Assembly: GCA_016124795.1 (NCBI GenBank)
Contig: WGNB01000003.1
Coordinates: 62,001-126,000, forward strand
From: Rhodopseudomonas sp.
Lineage (GTDB): Bacteria; Pseudomonadota; Alphaproteobacteria; Rhizobiales; Xanthobacteraceae
DNA: 64,000 nucleotides
Direction: 5' to 3'
Under the pieces are notes generated by a model. The model had not been told where the DNA came from. It worked only from the letters and a program-made list of their open reading frames with translations, and did not search any database. The position numbers and the translations under genes were made by a program. Shown piece by piece: positions 42,457 to 51,256 of the stretch; the first letter of the stretch is position 1, and each line of letters starts with the position of its first letter.

Positions 42457-43461
42457 ATGAAGCGACGTCAACTATTGGGCGGCCGATGGCCGCAGCTCGG
42501 ACGCAGGCTCGCGCTAGGAACAGTGCTATTAGCGGCGACGACCGCCCTGACACCGGCCCACGCCGACAGCTATCCGTCCAAACCGATCACGATCGTGACG
42601 CCGTTTGCCGCTGGCAGCGTCACCGATGCAACCGCCCGCGTCATCGCTAAATTCATCTCGGACAAGCTGCATCAAACCGTCATCGTCGAGAACAGATCCG
42701 GCGCCGGCGGCATGATTGCGGCCAACGCAGTCGCTCGGGCCGCTCCGGACGGCTACACCTTGCTGTTGACGACGAACTCGACGCACTCGGCGGCACCCGG
42801 CCTGTTCAAGCACGTGCCCTACGATCCGATCAAGGATTTTACGCCGATCGCGCGGATCGGCAGCTTCCCCTCGATCGTGGTCGCCAACAACAAGACCGGC
42901 ATCCATTCGATGGCGGAACTGGTCGCCAAGGCCAAGGAAAATCCGGGCAAGCTGTCTTACGGTCACGGTAACAGCACCGGCCAGATCACCGGCGAAACGC
43001 TGAAGTTCCGCACCAAGATCAATATCGTCAGGGTGCCCTACCGCAGCAATCCTATCGGGATCACCGACCTGATCGGCGGCCAAATTCAAGTGATGATCCC
43101 CGACATGAACACCGCTTTACCGCAGATCAAGGCGCACAACATGGTGCCGCTTGCCGTTCTCACCAAACAGCGAAGCAAGCTGCTGCCCGACGTCCCGACC
43201 CTCGACGAAACGGTCATGCCGGGCTTCGACCTGTTGGCCTGGGCCGGCCTGTTCGGGCCCGCCGACATGCCGCCCGATGTCGTCACGACGATCGCCAAGC
43301 AAGTCCATGCCGCCCTCGAAACCGAGGAAATCAAGGACCGCTTCGCTAAATCCGGCATCGAGGTCTACTGGAGTGATCCAGCCGAGTTCAAGAAATTCGT
43401 GGCCACTGAACTCGTAAAGTGGACGTCACTGATCAAGGAAGCGGGCATCAAGCCGGAATAG
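42457..43461 (+). CDS. Tripartite tricarboxylate transporter binding protein (TctC/Bug family)
   Basis: 334 residues. A signal sequence with Arg pairs (MKRRQLL, GRRLALGT) and cleavage near AHADSYP at about residue 34, followed by the Bug core YPSKPITIVTPFAAGS, VENRSGAGGMIAANAVARAAPDGYT and PTLDETVMPGFD. No TctA or TctB permease gene is present, as is common for the many orphan Bug proteins of beta- and alphaproteobacteria. Last gene of the operon; it may serve uptake or sensing of the operon's substrate. Confidence 0.92.
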   Translation: MKRRQLLGGRWPQLGRRLALGTVLLAATTALTPAHADSYPSKPITIVTPFAAGSVTDATARVIAKFISDKLHQTVIVENRSGAGGMIAANAVARAAPDGYTLLLTTNSTHSAAPGLFKHVPYDPIKDFTPIARIGSFPSIVVANNKTGIHSMAELVAKAKENPGKLSYGHGNSTGQITGETLKFRTKINIVRVPYRSNPIGITDLIGGQIQVMIPDMNTALPQIKAHNMVPLAVLTKQRSKLLPDVPTLDETVMPGFDLLAWAGLFGPADMPPDVVTTIAKQVHAALETEEIKDRFAKSGIEVYWSDPAEFKKFVATELVKWTSLIKEAGIKPE

Positions 43462-43480
43462 CCCGACGCCTTCGACCAGC

Positions 43481-43521
43481 GCACCGACCTCCCCCACCAC
43501 AAACGGAGGCCGGCGCTTTTT
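43481..43521 (+). terminator. Probable rho-independent terminator of the plus-strand operon
   Basis: GCACCGACCTCC at 43481-43492 pairs with GGAGGCCGGCGC at 43505-43516 (10 of 12 pairs, two A-C mismatches) around a 12-base loop, followed by TTTTT at 43517-43521. It lies 19 bases after the TctC-like stop at 43461. Confidence 0.5.
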
Positions 43522-43597
43522 CCATGGCCGACCGCTGGCTCGGGTGAAACCTGAATTTCGATGTCAACGCCGACATTCAAACATCCGGGAACCGGAC

Positions 43598-43628
43598 AAA
43601 AAAGGCGGCTGCCGATATTGCAGCCGCC
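43598..43628 (-). terminator. Rho-independent terminator of the minus-strand Bug/TPP operon
   Basis: Read on the minus strand, GGCGGCTGC (43628-43620) and GCAGCCGCC (43612-43604) form a perfect 9-bp stem with a 7-base loop, followed at once by six U (43603-43598). It starts 37 bases after the stop codon at 43666. This is the best terminator in the window. Confidence 0.9.
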
Positions 43629-43665
43629 TGAAAACTCCAGCGGCGCGTTGCCGCCTCCTATGGCA

Positions 43666-44652
43666 CTACAGCTTCATCGAGATGTTCGCCTGCTTGGCGA
43701 CGACCTTCCACATCTTGAGGTCGGCGATCATCTTCTGCTTAACCCCTTCCGGACTGTCTCCGACCACACCCAGATTGAGCTTTTTGGCCTTATCCTGGAA
43801 TTCCGGCGTCGTCAGCACCTGACGCACCGCCTTGTTCAAGGTCGCAATGATCGGGGCCGGCGTTTTCGGCGGCGCCCACATCCCGCTCCAATCGGTCACG
43901 ACGACACCGGGCACACCCGCTTCCGCCATTGTCGGAACATCAGGCAAATCAGCGAGGCGCTGCGGCGCAGTCGTTGCCAGAATTCGGATTGTACCCGATT
44001 TCATCTGGCCGATCACCGGCGGCGGGCTCGGCAGGGCAAACAGCACGTCGCCAGACATCACGGCCAGCACCATATTGCCCGCGCCTTTATAGGGCACCCG
44101 CGTCAGCTTAAGGCCAGCTTTCTGCGAGAACAATTCGGTTCCCAACCAGAACACGCTTGAAGACGACGCATAATTGGCCTTCTCCGGATGGGCGTTGGCA
44201 TAAGTCACGAGATCCTGAATGGTCTTGAACGGCGAATTGGCCTTGACCACGACGAGCAACGGGAATGTGACAATATCGGTGATCGGGCTGAAATCGGTCA
44301 AAGTATCGTAAGGCAGATTTTCATAGATCGCCGGGTCCATCACCATGCCGTCGCAGGCGGTGAACAACAGCGTATAACCGTCCGGAGCCGCCTTCTGGAC
44401 ATATTGCGCGCCGATGATCGATCCGGCGCCCGGCTTGTTCAAAACAACCACGGTCTGCTTGAGGATATCGGACAGTCCGGCTGCCACCATCCGGGCGGCA
44501 ATATCGGTGCCACCGCCGGGACTATAGGGCACAATCAGCGTGATCGTTCGGCTCGGATAGTCTTCCGCCCATAGCGGCCCCGCCCCGGCCAACGTGGCGG
44601 CGGATGCAGCGGAAAGAGCCAGTGCGCGCCGTCGGGTTATCGATCGTATCAT
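43666..44652 (-). CDS. Tripartite tricarboxylate transporter binding protein (TctC/Bug family)
   Basis: 328 residues. The Tat-like signal is SITRRRALALSAASAATLAG with cleavage near GPLWAEDYP (residue 28). The mature protein has YPSRTITLIVPYSPGGGTDIAAR, LNKPGAGSIIGAQYVQKAAPDGYT and VPTMAEAGVPGVVV, all typical Bug motifs. There are no permease partners. It is downstream of the TPP enzyme gene on the same strand. Differences from the other Bug protein (VNRSGAGG versus NKPGAGS) suggest a different ligand. Confidence 0.92.
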   Translation of the reverse strand: MIRSITRRRALALSAASAATLAGAGPLWAEDYPSRTITLIVPYSPGGGTDIAARMVAAGLSDILKQTVVVLNKPGAGSIIGAQYVQKAAPDGYTLLFTACDGMVMDPAIYENLPYDTLTDFSPITDIVTFPLLVVVKANSPFKTIQDLVTYANAHPEKANYASSSSVFWLGTELFSQKAGLKLTRVPYKGAGNMVLAVMSGDVLFALPSPPPVIGQMKSGTIRILATTAPQRLADLPDVPTMAEAGVPGVVVTDWSGMWAPPKTPAPIIATLNKAVRQVLTTPEFQDKAKKLNLGVVGDSPEGVKQKMIADLKMWKVVAKQANISMKL

Positions 44653-44674
44653 AGGTAGCCCTCCTCTGGTGACG

Positions 44675-44695
44675 GCACCCTTTTTATGTGGGTGC
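44675..44695. other. Small inverted repeat in the TPP enzyme / Bug gene gap
   Basis: GCACCC at 44675-44680 and GGGTGC at 44690-44695 form a 6-bp stem with a 9-base T-rich loop. It is between the TPP enzyme stop (44726) and the Bug start (44652). It is weak and may be chance. Confidence 0.3.
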
Positions 44696-44725
44696 TCGGG
44701 TGAAACTGGAGCTCCTGCCGGGGAA

Positions 44726-46501
44726 TCACTCGCCGCGCGATAGCGGCGGACTCGAATAGCCCGGTGTCACATGCGCATCGATCAGATAGGGTTTTCCAGC
44801 GGCGACGATTTCAAGACCGCGCCGGATGGCGTCTTCCAGCTCGGGAACGGTCTGGATCGGACCTTCCGCCTCGACGCCTTGCGCGCGCGCAAGCCCGGCC
44901 AGGTCCGGCGCGGGATCATCAATGCGCTGACCGATCCAGCGGTTCTCGACCGGCCGGCCACGCACTTTCGCCACGGCTTCCTGATGAATCTCGTCGTTGA
45001 AATTCGAGCGATTGTTGGAAACGATAAACAGCGCCGGCAGTTGATAACGCGCCGCAGTCCATAACGCGGTGACGCCCTGAAGAAAGTCGCCATCGCCCAG
45101 AACCGAGACCACAGTCCGCCCGGAATCGAGCAGCGCCAACGCAGCGCCAACCGTCAAGCCGGGTCCGGCGGCAAGACCCGCTCCACCGTCATGGCCAAGG
45201 AAATCCAGCGGCCCATGGAAATGGTAGGCGCTGCCCGACCAGCCGATGGTCACATGCGCCATGCTGATCTCATAACCGGCCCGAAGCTTCTGCAACGCGA
45301 CTTCGATATCGCGCGGCGCAATCTCCTTCGCCGCGTTGACGCTATAGACCGCCGCCCGCGTCTTGTTGCGGACATCGCCCGACCACTTCACTTTGCCGGC
45401 AAGCTTGCGTTCGATCACCGGTAGCAAGTGCTCGACGAATGAATCGGGACCGGACTGTACGTTGACGTCGGCCGGCGGCACGCCGAAATAATCCATGCTC
45501 CAGCCACGATGCAGTGCCGCATCGAGCGAGACATGAGTGACCTTGGCAGCCAAATGTGAGGTCCTGCGGGTCACCTGCTGGAACAGACCGTTCAGATCGA
45601 CCCAATCCAGGCTCAGGATGGCGTCCGCCTGACCGATCGCGGCCTTACCTTCGGCAGCCAGCCAGAACGACGGTGGTGCCGCCAGCAAAGGATGGTCGGT
45701 TGGAAACGCAGCCCGCTCGCGAATCGAGGTGAGGACCGAAGCACCGAGCAACTCGGCCAGCCGCACACGCCGATCCCAGGTCGCCTGACTACGCGATCCC
45801 CGTCCGATCAACAGCAGAGGCCGTTCCGCCGCGATCAGGGTTTCGGCGACGGCTTCGATCACATCGTCATGGGCCCGCGGCGACGCCAGTTTCGGATAAC
45901 GGGCCATGTCCGGCAGTTCAATCGGCCGGGCAAGTTTCTCCTCCTGCAAGCCAGCGTCGAGGCAGATATAAACCGGCGAGCGCGGCTCGACGCTCGTGAT
46001 CTGCATGCCCCTGATAAAAGCCTCGACAATTCCCTCGGGCGATCGCGGTTCGTCATCCCATTTGACGAAGTCGCGGATCAGAGCGCCCTGGTCCTTGGCA
46101 GTGTGAATCCAGTCGATCCAGGGCCGCCGCTTCTCCGGTGCGACAGGCCCCGTGGCGCCAATCACGACCATCGGCATCCGGTCGCAATAAGCGTTAAAAA
46201 TGCCCATCGAACCGTGGAGCAAACCGACATTGCTGTGCAGCACCGCCCCCATCGGCTCGTCGGTGGCCTTGGCGTATCCATGCGCAATTGAAACAACGTG
46301 GTCTTCATGCAGGCACAGCAACATACGCGGCGCATCGTTGCCGAGATAATTGACCAGACTGTCGTGAAAGCCGCGATAGCTCGCGCCGGGATTTAACGCC
46401 AGATACTTCAGGCCGATCTTGCGCACCATCGCGGCGGCGACATCGCTCCCCCATCCCAATTCCACATCGGCGTTAGGGCGAACAGGCGTATCCGATTTCA
46501 T
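44726..46501 (-). CDS. TPP-dependent enzyme (acetolactate synthase / benzoylformate decarboxylase-like)
   Basis: 591 residues from the ATG at 46501 with AGGAA upstream. Three domains in normal order: pyrimidine domain with the activating Glu in CLHEDHVVSIAHGYAKA near residue 67, a middle domain, and a pyrophosphate domain with VLGDGDFLQG near residue 470 and SNNRSN near 497. The family includes decarboxylases and carboligases of 2-oxo acids. Pairing with a Bug protein, in mirror image to the ComDE-like/TctC pair next door, suggests use of an imported acid. Confidence 0.85.
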   Translation of the reverse strand: MKSDTPVRPNADVELGWGSDVAAAMVRKIGLKYLALNPGASYRGFHDSLVNYLGNDAPRMLLCLHEDHVVSIAHGYAKATDEPMGAVLHSNVGLLHGSMGIFNAYCDRMPMVVIGATGPVAPEKRRPWIDWIHTAKDQGALIRDFVKWDDEPRSPEGIVEAFIRGMQITSVEPRSPVYICLDAGLQEEKLARPIELPDMARYPKLASPRAHDDVIEAVAETLIAAERPLLLIGRGSRSQATWDRRVRLAELLGASVLTSIRERAAFPTDHPLLAAPPSFWLAAEGKAAIGQADAILSLDWVDLNGLFQQVTRRTSHLAAKVTHVSLDAALHRGWSMDYFGVPPADVNVQSGPDSFVEHLLPVIERKLAGKVKWSGDVRNKTRAAVYSVNAAKEIAPRDIEVALQKLRAGYEISMAHVTIGWSGSAYHFHGPLDFLGHDGGAGLAAGPGLTVGAALALLDSGRTVVSVLGDGDFLQGVTALWTAARYQLPALFIVSNNRSNFNDEIHQEAVAKVRGRPVENRWIGQRIDDPAPDLAGLARAQGVEAEGPIQTVPELEDAIRRGLEIVAAGKPYLIDAHVTPGYSSPPLSRGE

Positions 46502-46808
46502 GCGCGTTCCTACCGAGAATGCATTTCTATTTTTTGCGAAACGATAGCAACGCTCATCCAACATCGATCATCGGCAGGCAAATGATATATCTCGACGCAT
46601 AGCCTCAATAAGTTTCATGGGTAGGGCGACAGTCGGCGGCGGCCAGCCGCAGCCTCATCAAGCAGGAATTTCTGCCGGCGCCCTTACGGAAAAATAGGGA
46701 GTATACTGAGGGATTGACTCTGCCGTGGGCAATTTCTATGGCTAAAGGGGCGATCGAAAAGCATCCGAACTCCGCCAAGCCGGATCGGAGCCGTCACAGG
46801 AGGAAGCG
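46502..46808. other. Divergent intergenic region
   Basis: 307 bases between the minus-strand TPP enzyme and the plus-strand hydrolase. No gene seen. It contains the possible promoter at 46714-46742 for the plus-strand operon; nothing recognisable faces the minus strand. Confidence 0.5.
46714..46742 (+). promoter_or_regulatory. Possible sigma-70-type promoter for the molybdenum hydroxylase operon
   Basis: TTGACT at 46714-46719, a 17-base spacer, then TATGGC at 46737-46742. The spacing is ideal and the -35 is close to consensus; the -10 matches only partly. It lies 67 bases upstream of the TTG start at 46809. Confidence 0.4.
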
Positions 46809-47621
46809 TTGAGCACGACCACAGGGCAGGCGCCGACCGCCGACGGCAATCGCATCGCCTATCGGCTCATGCAGGCCGACAAGGATGCCCCTCGCATCGC
46901 CCTCGTCCATTCGCTGGCGATGGACCATCGTTTCTGGCTGCCGGTCGCAGAACGTTTGGCCGATACGGCCTCAGTGCTGATTTACGATTGCCGCGGCCAC
47001 GGCGCGTCCGACAAGCCTTCCGGCCCTTACACCGCAACACTATTTGGCCGCGATCTGGCCGATTTGATGGATCATGTCGGTTGGCCATCGGCTGCCGTTG
47101 CTGGCGCCTCGATGGGCGGCTGCGTTGCTTTGGCCTTCGGCGCTGACTTTGTGCAACGCACAAACGGACTCGGTCTCATCGACACCACGGCGTGGTATGG
47201 TCCCGATGCCCCCGCCGCCTGGGCCGGCCGAGCCGAAAAAGCGCTCGCCGAAGGCCTCAAGGGACTTATCGAGTTTCAGGTGACCCGCTGGTTCGGCGAC
47301 AAGTTCCGCGCCGACAATCCGGAAGTCGTGCAGCAATGCGTCGACATCTTCCTGGCCAATGATCTGCCGGCCTATGCCGAAACCTGCCGGATGCTGGGCA
47401 CCACCGATCTGCGCGGATTGCTTTCCCGCATCGCCTGCCCGACCACCGTCGTGGTTGGCGAGGAAGATTACGCCGCAACACCGGCCATGGCGAAAGTGAT
47501 GCACGACGGGATCAAAAACTCCCGCATGATCGTTATCGAAAAAGCGCGTCATCTGATTCCGCTGGAGGTTCCGGACCGGATCGCCGCCGAACTCAAACAC
47601 CTGCTGAAGCAGTCAATGTGA
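46809..47621 (+). CDS. Alpha/beta hydrolase (3-oxoadipate enol-lactonase-like)
   Basis: 270 residues from a TTG at 46809, preceded by AGGAGG. The oxyanion loop reads VHSLAMDHRFW (Ser instead of the usual Gly after His), then YDCRGHGASDKP, nucleophile elbow GASMGG near residue 98, GEEDYAATP for the Asp and EKARHLIPLEVP for the His. First gene of the molybdenum hydroxylase operon. PcaD-like lactone or ester cleavage after ring hydroxylation is a plausible role. Confidence 0.85.
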   Translation: MSTTTGQAPTADGNRIAYRLMQADKDAPRIALVHSLAMDHRFWLPVAERLADTASVLIYDCRGHGASDKPSGPYTATLFGRDLADLMDHVGWPSAAVAGASMGGCVALAFGADFVQRTNGLGLIDTTAWYGPDAPAAWAGRAEKALAEGLKGLIEFQVTRWFGDKFRADNPEVVQQCVDIFLANDLPAYAETCRMLGTTDLRGLLSRIACPTTVVVGEEDYAATPAMAKVMHDGIKNSRMIVIEKARHLIPLEVPDRIAAELKHLLKQSM

Positions 47622-47636
47622 AGGGACGATAGCCGA

Positions 47637-48101
47637 ATGAAAATAACCGGCGAACTTTCCGTCCGCGCGCCGCGTGAGGCCGTCTTCGACGCCGTGCAGG
47701 ACGCGCGCTTCTTTGCCTCCTGCGTCGATGGCGTACAGGAACTGACCGAAATCGATCCCACCCACTACGACGCGGTCTTTGAAACCCGCGTCGCCTACAT
47801 GAAATTCCGCTTCAAGCTGTCGATCGAGATCACCAAGAAGGTCGCGCCGAGCGAGATGGAAGCCCGTATCGAGGGCACACCGCTTGGCATCGTCGGTCGG
47901 ATCACGGCCAGTTCGCTGACGCGGCTGACCCAGGTCGGCGACGACACCCGGATCGAATACGAGATCGAAGCCGCCATCACCGGCAAGCTCGGCAGCCTTG
48001 GCCAACCGGTCTTGAAGGCCAAGGCCAAGGAAATGGAAAAGCAATTCGCCGGCCGCTTGCGCGAGAAGTTCGAAACCAACCCTTCCGGGGCCGCATCATG
48101 A
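47637..48101 (+). CDS. CoxG-like SRPBCC protein (carbon monoxide dehydrogenase subunit G family)
   Basis: 154 residues. MKITGELSVRAPREAVFDAVQD at the start and MKAKAKEMEKQFAGRLREKF at the end are typical of the CoxG/START-like fold. In CO dehydrogenase operons the homologue helps place the enzyme at the membrane or aids maturation. Here it leads a molybdenum hydroxylase set, overlapping the FAD subunit gene by ATGA. Confidence 0.85.
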   Translation: MKITGELSVRAPREAVFDAVQDARFFASCVDGVQELTEIDPTHYDAVFETRVAYMKFRFKLSIEITKKVAPSEMEARIEGTPLGIVGRITASSLTRLTQVGDDTRIEYEIEAAITGKLGSLGQPVLKAKAKEMEKQFAGRLREKFETNPSGAAS

Positions 48102-48967
48102 TCCCATTTGAAATGCTAGAGCCGAAGTCGCTACGGGACGCGACGGCTTTATTGGACGCAGACGACCCGACGATCCGACCGCTCGGCGGCGGCACCGCGT
48201 TGATGCTGATGATGAAAGCCGGTGTCTTTCAACCGAGCCGTCTGGTCAGCCTGCGGTCGGTCGAACCGCGATACTCGACAATCACCGTCAACAGCGACGG
48301 CAGCTTCAATATCGGCGCCCTCGCCCCGCTGGCGTCGCTTGAGCATTCGGCCGACATTCACAAGCACCTGCCCGTGATTACCCGGACCATGCAGGTGCTC
48401 TCGAACGTCCGGGTGCGCAACGTCGCGACCATCGGCGGATGCCTCGCCCACGGCGACCCGCATATGGACTTGCCGCCGGTCCTGATTTCCCTTGGCGCCA
48501 AAGTGCGCGTCATCGGCCCCGACAGCGAACGGACGATTCCGGTCGCCGACCTGCTCACCGGCTATTACGAAACCCAACTCGCCAAGAACGAACTGATCGC
48601 CGAACTCATCATCCCGCCGCAAAACGGCAAGCGATCAGTCTACCTGAAATGCACGACCCGCGCCGCCCATGACTGGCCGGCGCTGGGCGTCGCCGTCTCG
48701 GTCGCCGGCAACCGTGACGGCCTCAGCGAAGCCCATGTCGTTATCAGCGCGGCGACCGAACGCGCGCAACGGGTCGAACAGGCCAGCGCGCTGCTGGTCG
48801 GTCCGCCGGCCAACGACAAATTGTTCAAGGACGCCGGCGAAGCAGCGGCATCGGCGGTCGAATTGATCGGCGATTCACAAGGCTCGGTTCCCTACAAGCG
48901 GCAACTCGTCCGGGTTTTTGTCGAACGCGCGCTGCGGCAGGCCATCGACGGAGGCATCACCCAATGA
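48098..48967 (+). CDS. Molybdenum hydroxylase FAD-binding subunit (CoxM/CutM-like)
   Basis: 289 residues, normal length. FAD-binding motifs LGGGTALMLMMKAG near residue 28 and ATIGGCLAHGDPHMDLPP near residue 110 match the xanthine dehydrogenase medium subunit family. The C-terminal domain follows. It passes electrons from the 2Fe-2S subunit to an acceptor. It overlaps the large-subunit gene by 4 bases. Confidence 0.9.
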   Translation: MIPFEMLEPKSLRDATALLDADDPTIRPLGGGTALMLMMKAGVFQPSRLVSLRSVEPRYSTITVNSDGSFNIGALAPLASLEHSADIHKHLPVITRTMQVLSNVRVRNVATIGGCLAHGDPHMDLPPVLISLGAKVRVIGPDSERTIPVADLLTGYYETQLAKNELIAELIIPPQNGKRSVYLKCTTRAAHDWPALGVAVSVAGNRDGLSEAHVVISAATERAQRVEQASALLVGPPANDKLFKDAGEAAASAVELIGDSQGSVPYKRQLVRVFVERALRQAIDGGITQ

Positions 48968-51255
48968 ACGCGATAACCCCCACACCCGGCGGTCAGGTCG
49001 GCCGCTCCATTCCGCGGCTGGAAGCGACTTCCAAGGTCACCGGCCGCGTCGAATACGTCCATAATCTTCGTTTGCCCGGCATGCTGTCGGTCAAGCTGGT
49101 CCGCAGCACCGTCGCCCATGGCCGGATCAAGAGCATCGACGTCGAAGAAGCGCTCAAGGTACCTGGCGTCCACCGCATCGTCACCAGCGAGGACGTTCTG
49201 AAGGTCATCCCGGTGCCCTATTACGGGCCGGCCTTCCACGATCAGCCGATCCTGGCCATCGGCAAGGTCCACTTCGTCGGCGAGCCGGTTGCCGCCGTGC
49301 TGGCCAGCGATCCACATGTCGCGGAACAGGCCGCGCGTCTCGTGGTGGTCGACTACGAAGAACTGCCGGCAGTGTTCGACGAAGTCGAAGCGCTGAAATC
49401 GAAAACCGTCGTTCACGAACAACTCAAGCCGGCCGGCACCTTCCCCGACCTCAAGCATCTGCATGGCGTGCGCGACACCAACCTTGCGCTCGACTTCCAG
49501 CTGGTGCACGGCGATCCGGCCAAGGCTTTCGCCGAAGCCGATCATGTCTTCGAGCACACTTTCCGCACCCAGCAGGTGCTGCATGTCCCGCTCGAACCTT
49601 ACGTCTCGGTCGCCGAGACCGACGGCAATACGATGACCATCCATACGGCATCGCAGAGCCCGTCATTCGTCCGCCTGGAAATCGCTCGCCTGCTCGGCTG
49701 GGTCGAAAACCGCGTCCGCGTACGGGTGCCGTTCCTCGGCGGCGGCTTCGGCGGCAAGCTCTACATTAAGCTGGAAGCGCTGGTCGCCGCGCTGTCGCTG
49801 ATCACCATGCGGCCGGTCAAGCTGGCACTGACCATGGAAGAGCAGTTCTATACGCTGACCAAGCACGCCAGCACTTTCCGCATCAAAAGCGCCGTCAGCA
49901 AGGACGGTCGCGTCACCGGCCGCGAATGCGAAGTCTGGTGGAACGGCGGCGCTTACGCCGACATCGGCCCGCGCATCACCCAGAAATCCGGTTTCACGGC
50001 GCCCGGTCCCTACGACATCGAAAACGTCAAGATCGACTCCTATGCGCTTTACACCAACCTGCCGCCGGCCGGCGCGCTGCGCGGCTTCGGCATTCCGCAA
50101 CTTGTCTGGGCCTATGAGAGCCATACCGATCTGATCGCGCGCGAACTCAAAATCGATCCCGTCGCCTTCCGCCGCAAGAACCTGCTGCGCGACGGCCGCG
50201 AACAGGCCACCGGTACCGTGGTCCGCGACATGGGGGCGGATGCCTGCCTGGAGCGCGCCGCCGAACTGATGAACTGGGACGCGCCGTTCGATCGCGGCTC
50301 CGGCACGATCAAGCGAGGCCGCGCCATCGCCGTCGGCTTCAAAGCCTCGATCTCGCCGACCACCTCGGTTGCCGTCGTCAACGTCGCGGCCGACGGCAGT
50401 TGCACCCTGTTCTGCGGCACTGTCGATATGGGCCAGGGGTCGGACACGGCCATGGCCCAGTTGGTCGCTGAAGTGCTTAACATCCCGGCCGAAACCGTCC
50501 GCGTCGTGCACTCCGACACCGATGTCACGCCTTACGACATGGCCACGCTCGGCTCGCGCTCGACGTTCCACATGGGTCACGCGGTACGGCTCGCCGCCGA
50601 AGACGCCCGCGCCAAGCTAGCCGCGCTGGCCACCGAAGTCGGCGTAGCACCCGGCAGCAATGTGCCGATCCGCGAATTGTTCGTCCGCAAATACAAGATG
50701 CAGGCCGGCACCATCGTCGGTACCGGCAGCTACATTCCGGACTACACCTCGCCGCACCAGGGCACCGGCCAGTCGGCCAATGTCACGCCCTTCTGGATGG
50801 TCGGCGCGACCGGCATCGAGCTGGAAGTCGACACCGAAACCGGCCACGTCAAGATCACCAAGATGATCAACGTCGCCGACGTCGGCCGCGCCATCAACCC
50901 GAAAATCGTCGAATCGCAACTGTCGGGCGCCGCGATCATGCAACTCGGCTTCACCACCACCGAGAAGATGGAGTTCGAGGGCGGGCAATGCACCAATGCC
51001 TCGTTCGCCGATTACAAGATCCCGGGCTTTGCCGATCTGCCGCCGACGATGACCAATGTCGTGGTCGACGCCAACCAGCATAACGGCCCCTTCGGCGCCA
51101 AGGGCGTCGGCGAATCCGGCACCTTCGGCGTTTCGCCGGCATACGCCAACGCGATCGAAGACGCCGTCGGCGTCCGCATCACGACGCTGCCGATCACGCC
51201 CGAAAAAGTCTACCGCGCCATGTGCGCTGCCCGTAACGAGCCGCTCGAGGATTGA
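48964..51255 (+). CDS. Molybdenum hydroxylase large (Mo-binding) subunit, xanthine dehydrogenase family
   Basis: 763 residues, normal length. GGGFGGKLYIKLE near residue 258, ALRGFGIPQ near 371, CGTVDMGQGSDTA near 484 and GAKGVGESGTFG near 714 give the Mo-cofactor binding motifs and the catalytic Glu of xanthine dehydrogenase-type hydroxylases. The AYxCSFR active-site loop of true form I CO dehydrogenase is absent (ALRGFG here), so CO oxidation is unlikely. Hydroxylation of an N-heterocycle, aldehyde or aromatic CoA ester is likelier. Confidence 0.9.
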   Translation: MNAITPTPGGQVGRSIPRLEATSKVTGRVEYVHNLRLPGMLSVKLVRSTVAHGRIKSIDVEEALKVPGVHRIVTSEDVLKVIPVPYYGPAFHDQPILAIGKVHFVGEPVAAVLASDPHVAEQAARLVVVDYEELPAVFDEVEALKSKTVVHEQLKPAGTFPDLKHLHGVRDTNLALDFQLVHGDPAKAFAEADHVFEHTFRTQQVLHVPLEPYVSVAETDGNTMTIHTASQSPSFVRLEIARLLGWVENRVRVRVPFLGGGFGGKLYIKLEALVAALSLITMRPVKLALTMEEQFYTLTKHASTFRIKSAVSKDGRVTGRECEVWWNGGAYADIGPRITQKSGFTAPGPYDIENVKIDSYALYTNLPPAGALRGFGIPQLVWAYESHTDLIARELKIDPVAFRRKNLLRDGREQATGTVVRDMGADACLERAAELMNWDAPFDRGSGTIKRGRAIAVGFKASISPTTSVAVVNVAADGSCTLFCGTVDMGQGSDTAMAQLVAEVLNIPAETVRVVHSDTDVTPYDMATLGSRSTFHMGHAVRLAAEDARAKLAALATEVGVAPGSNVPIRELFVRKYKMQAGTIVGTGSYIPDYTSPHQGTGQSANVTPFWMVGATGIELEVDTETGHVKITKMINVADVGRAINPKIVESQLSGAAIMQLGFTTTEKMEFEGGQCTNASFADYKIPGFADLPPTMTNVVVDANQHNGPFGAKGVGESGTFGVSPAYANAIEDAVGVRITTLPITPEKVYRAMCAARNEPLED

Positions 51256-51256
51256 T

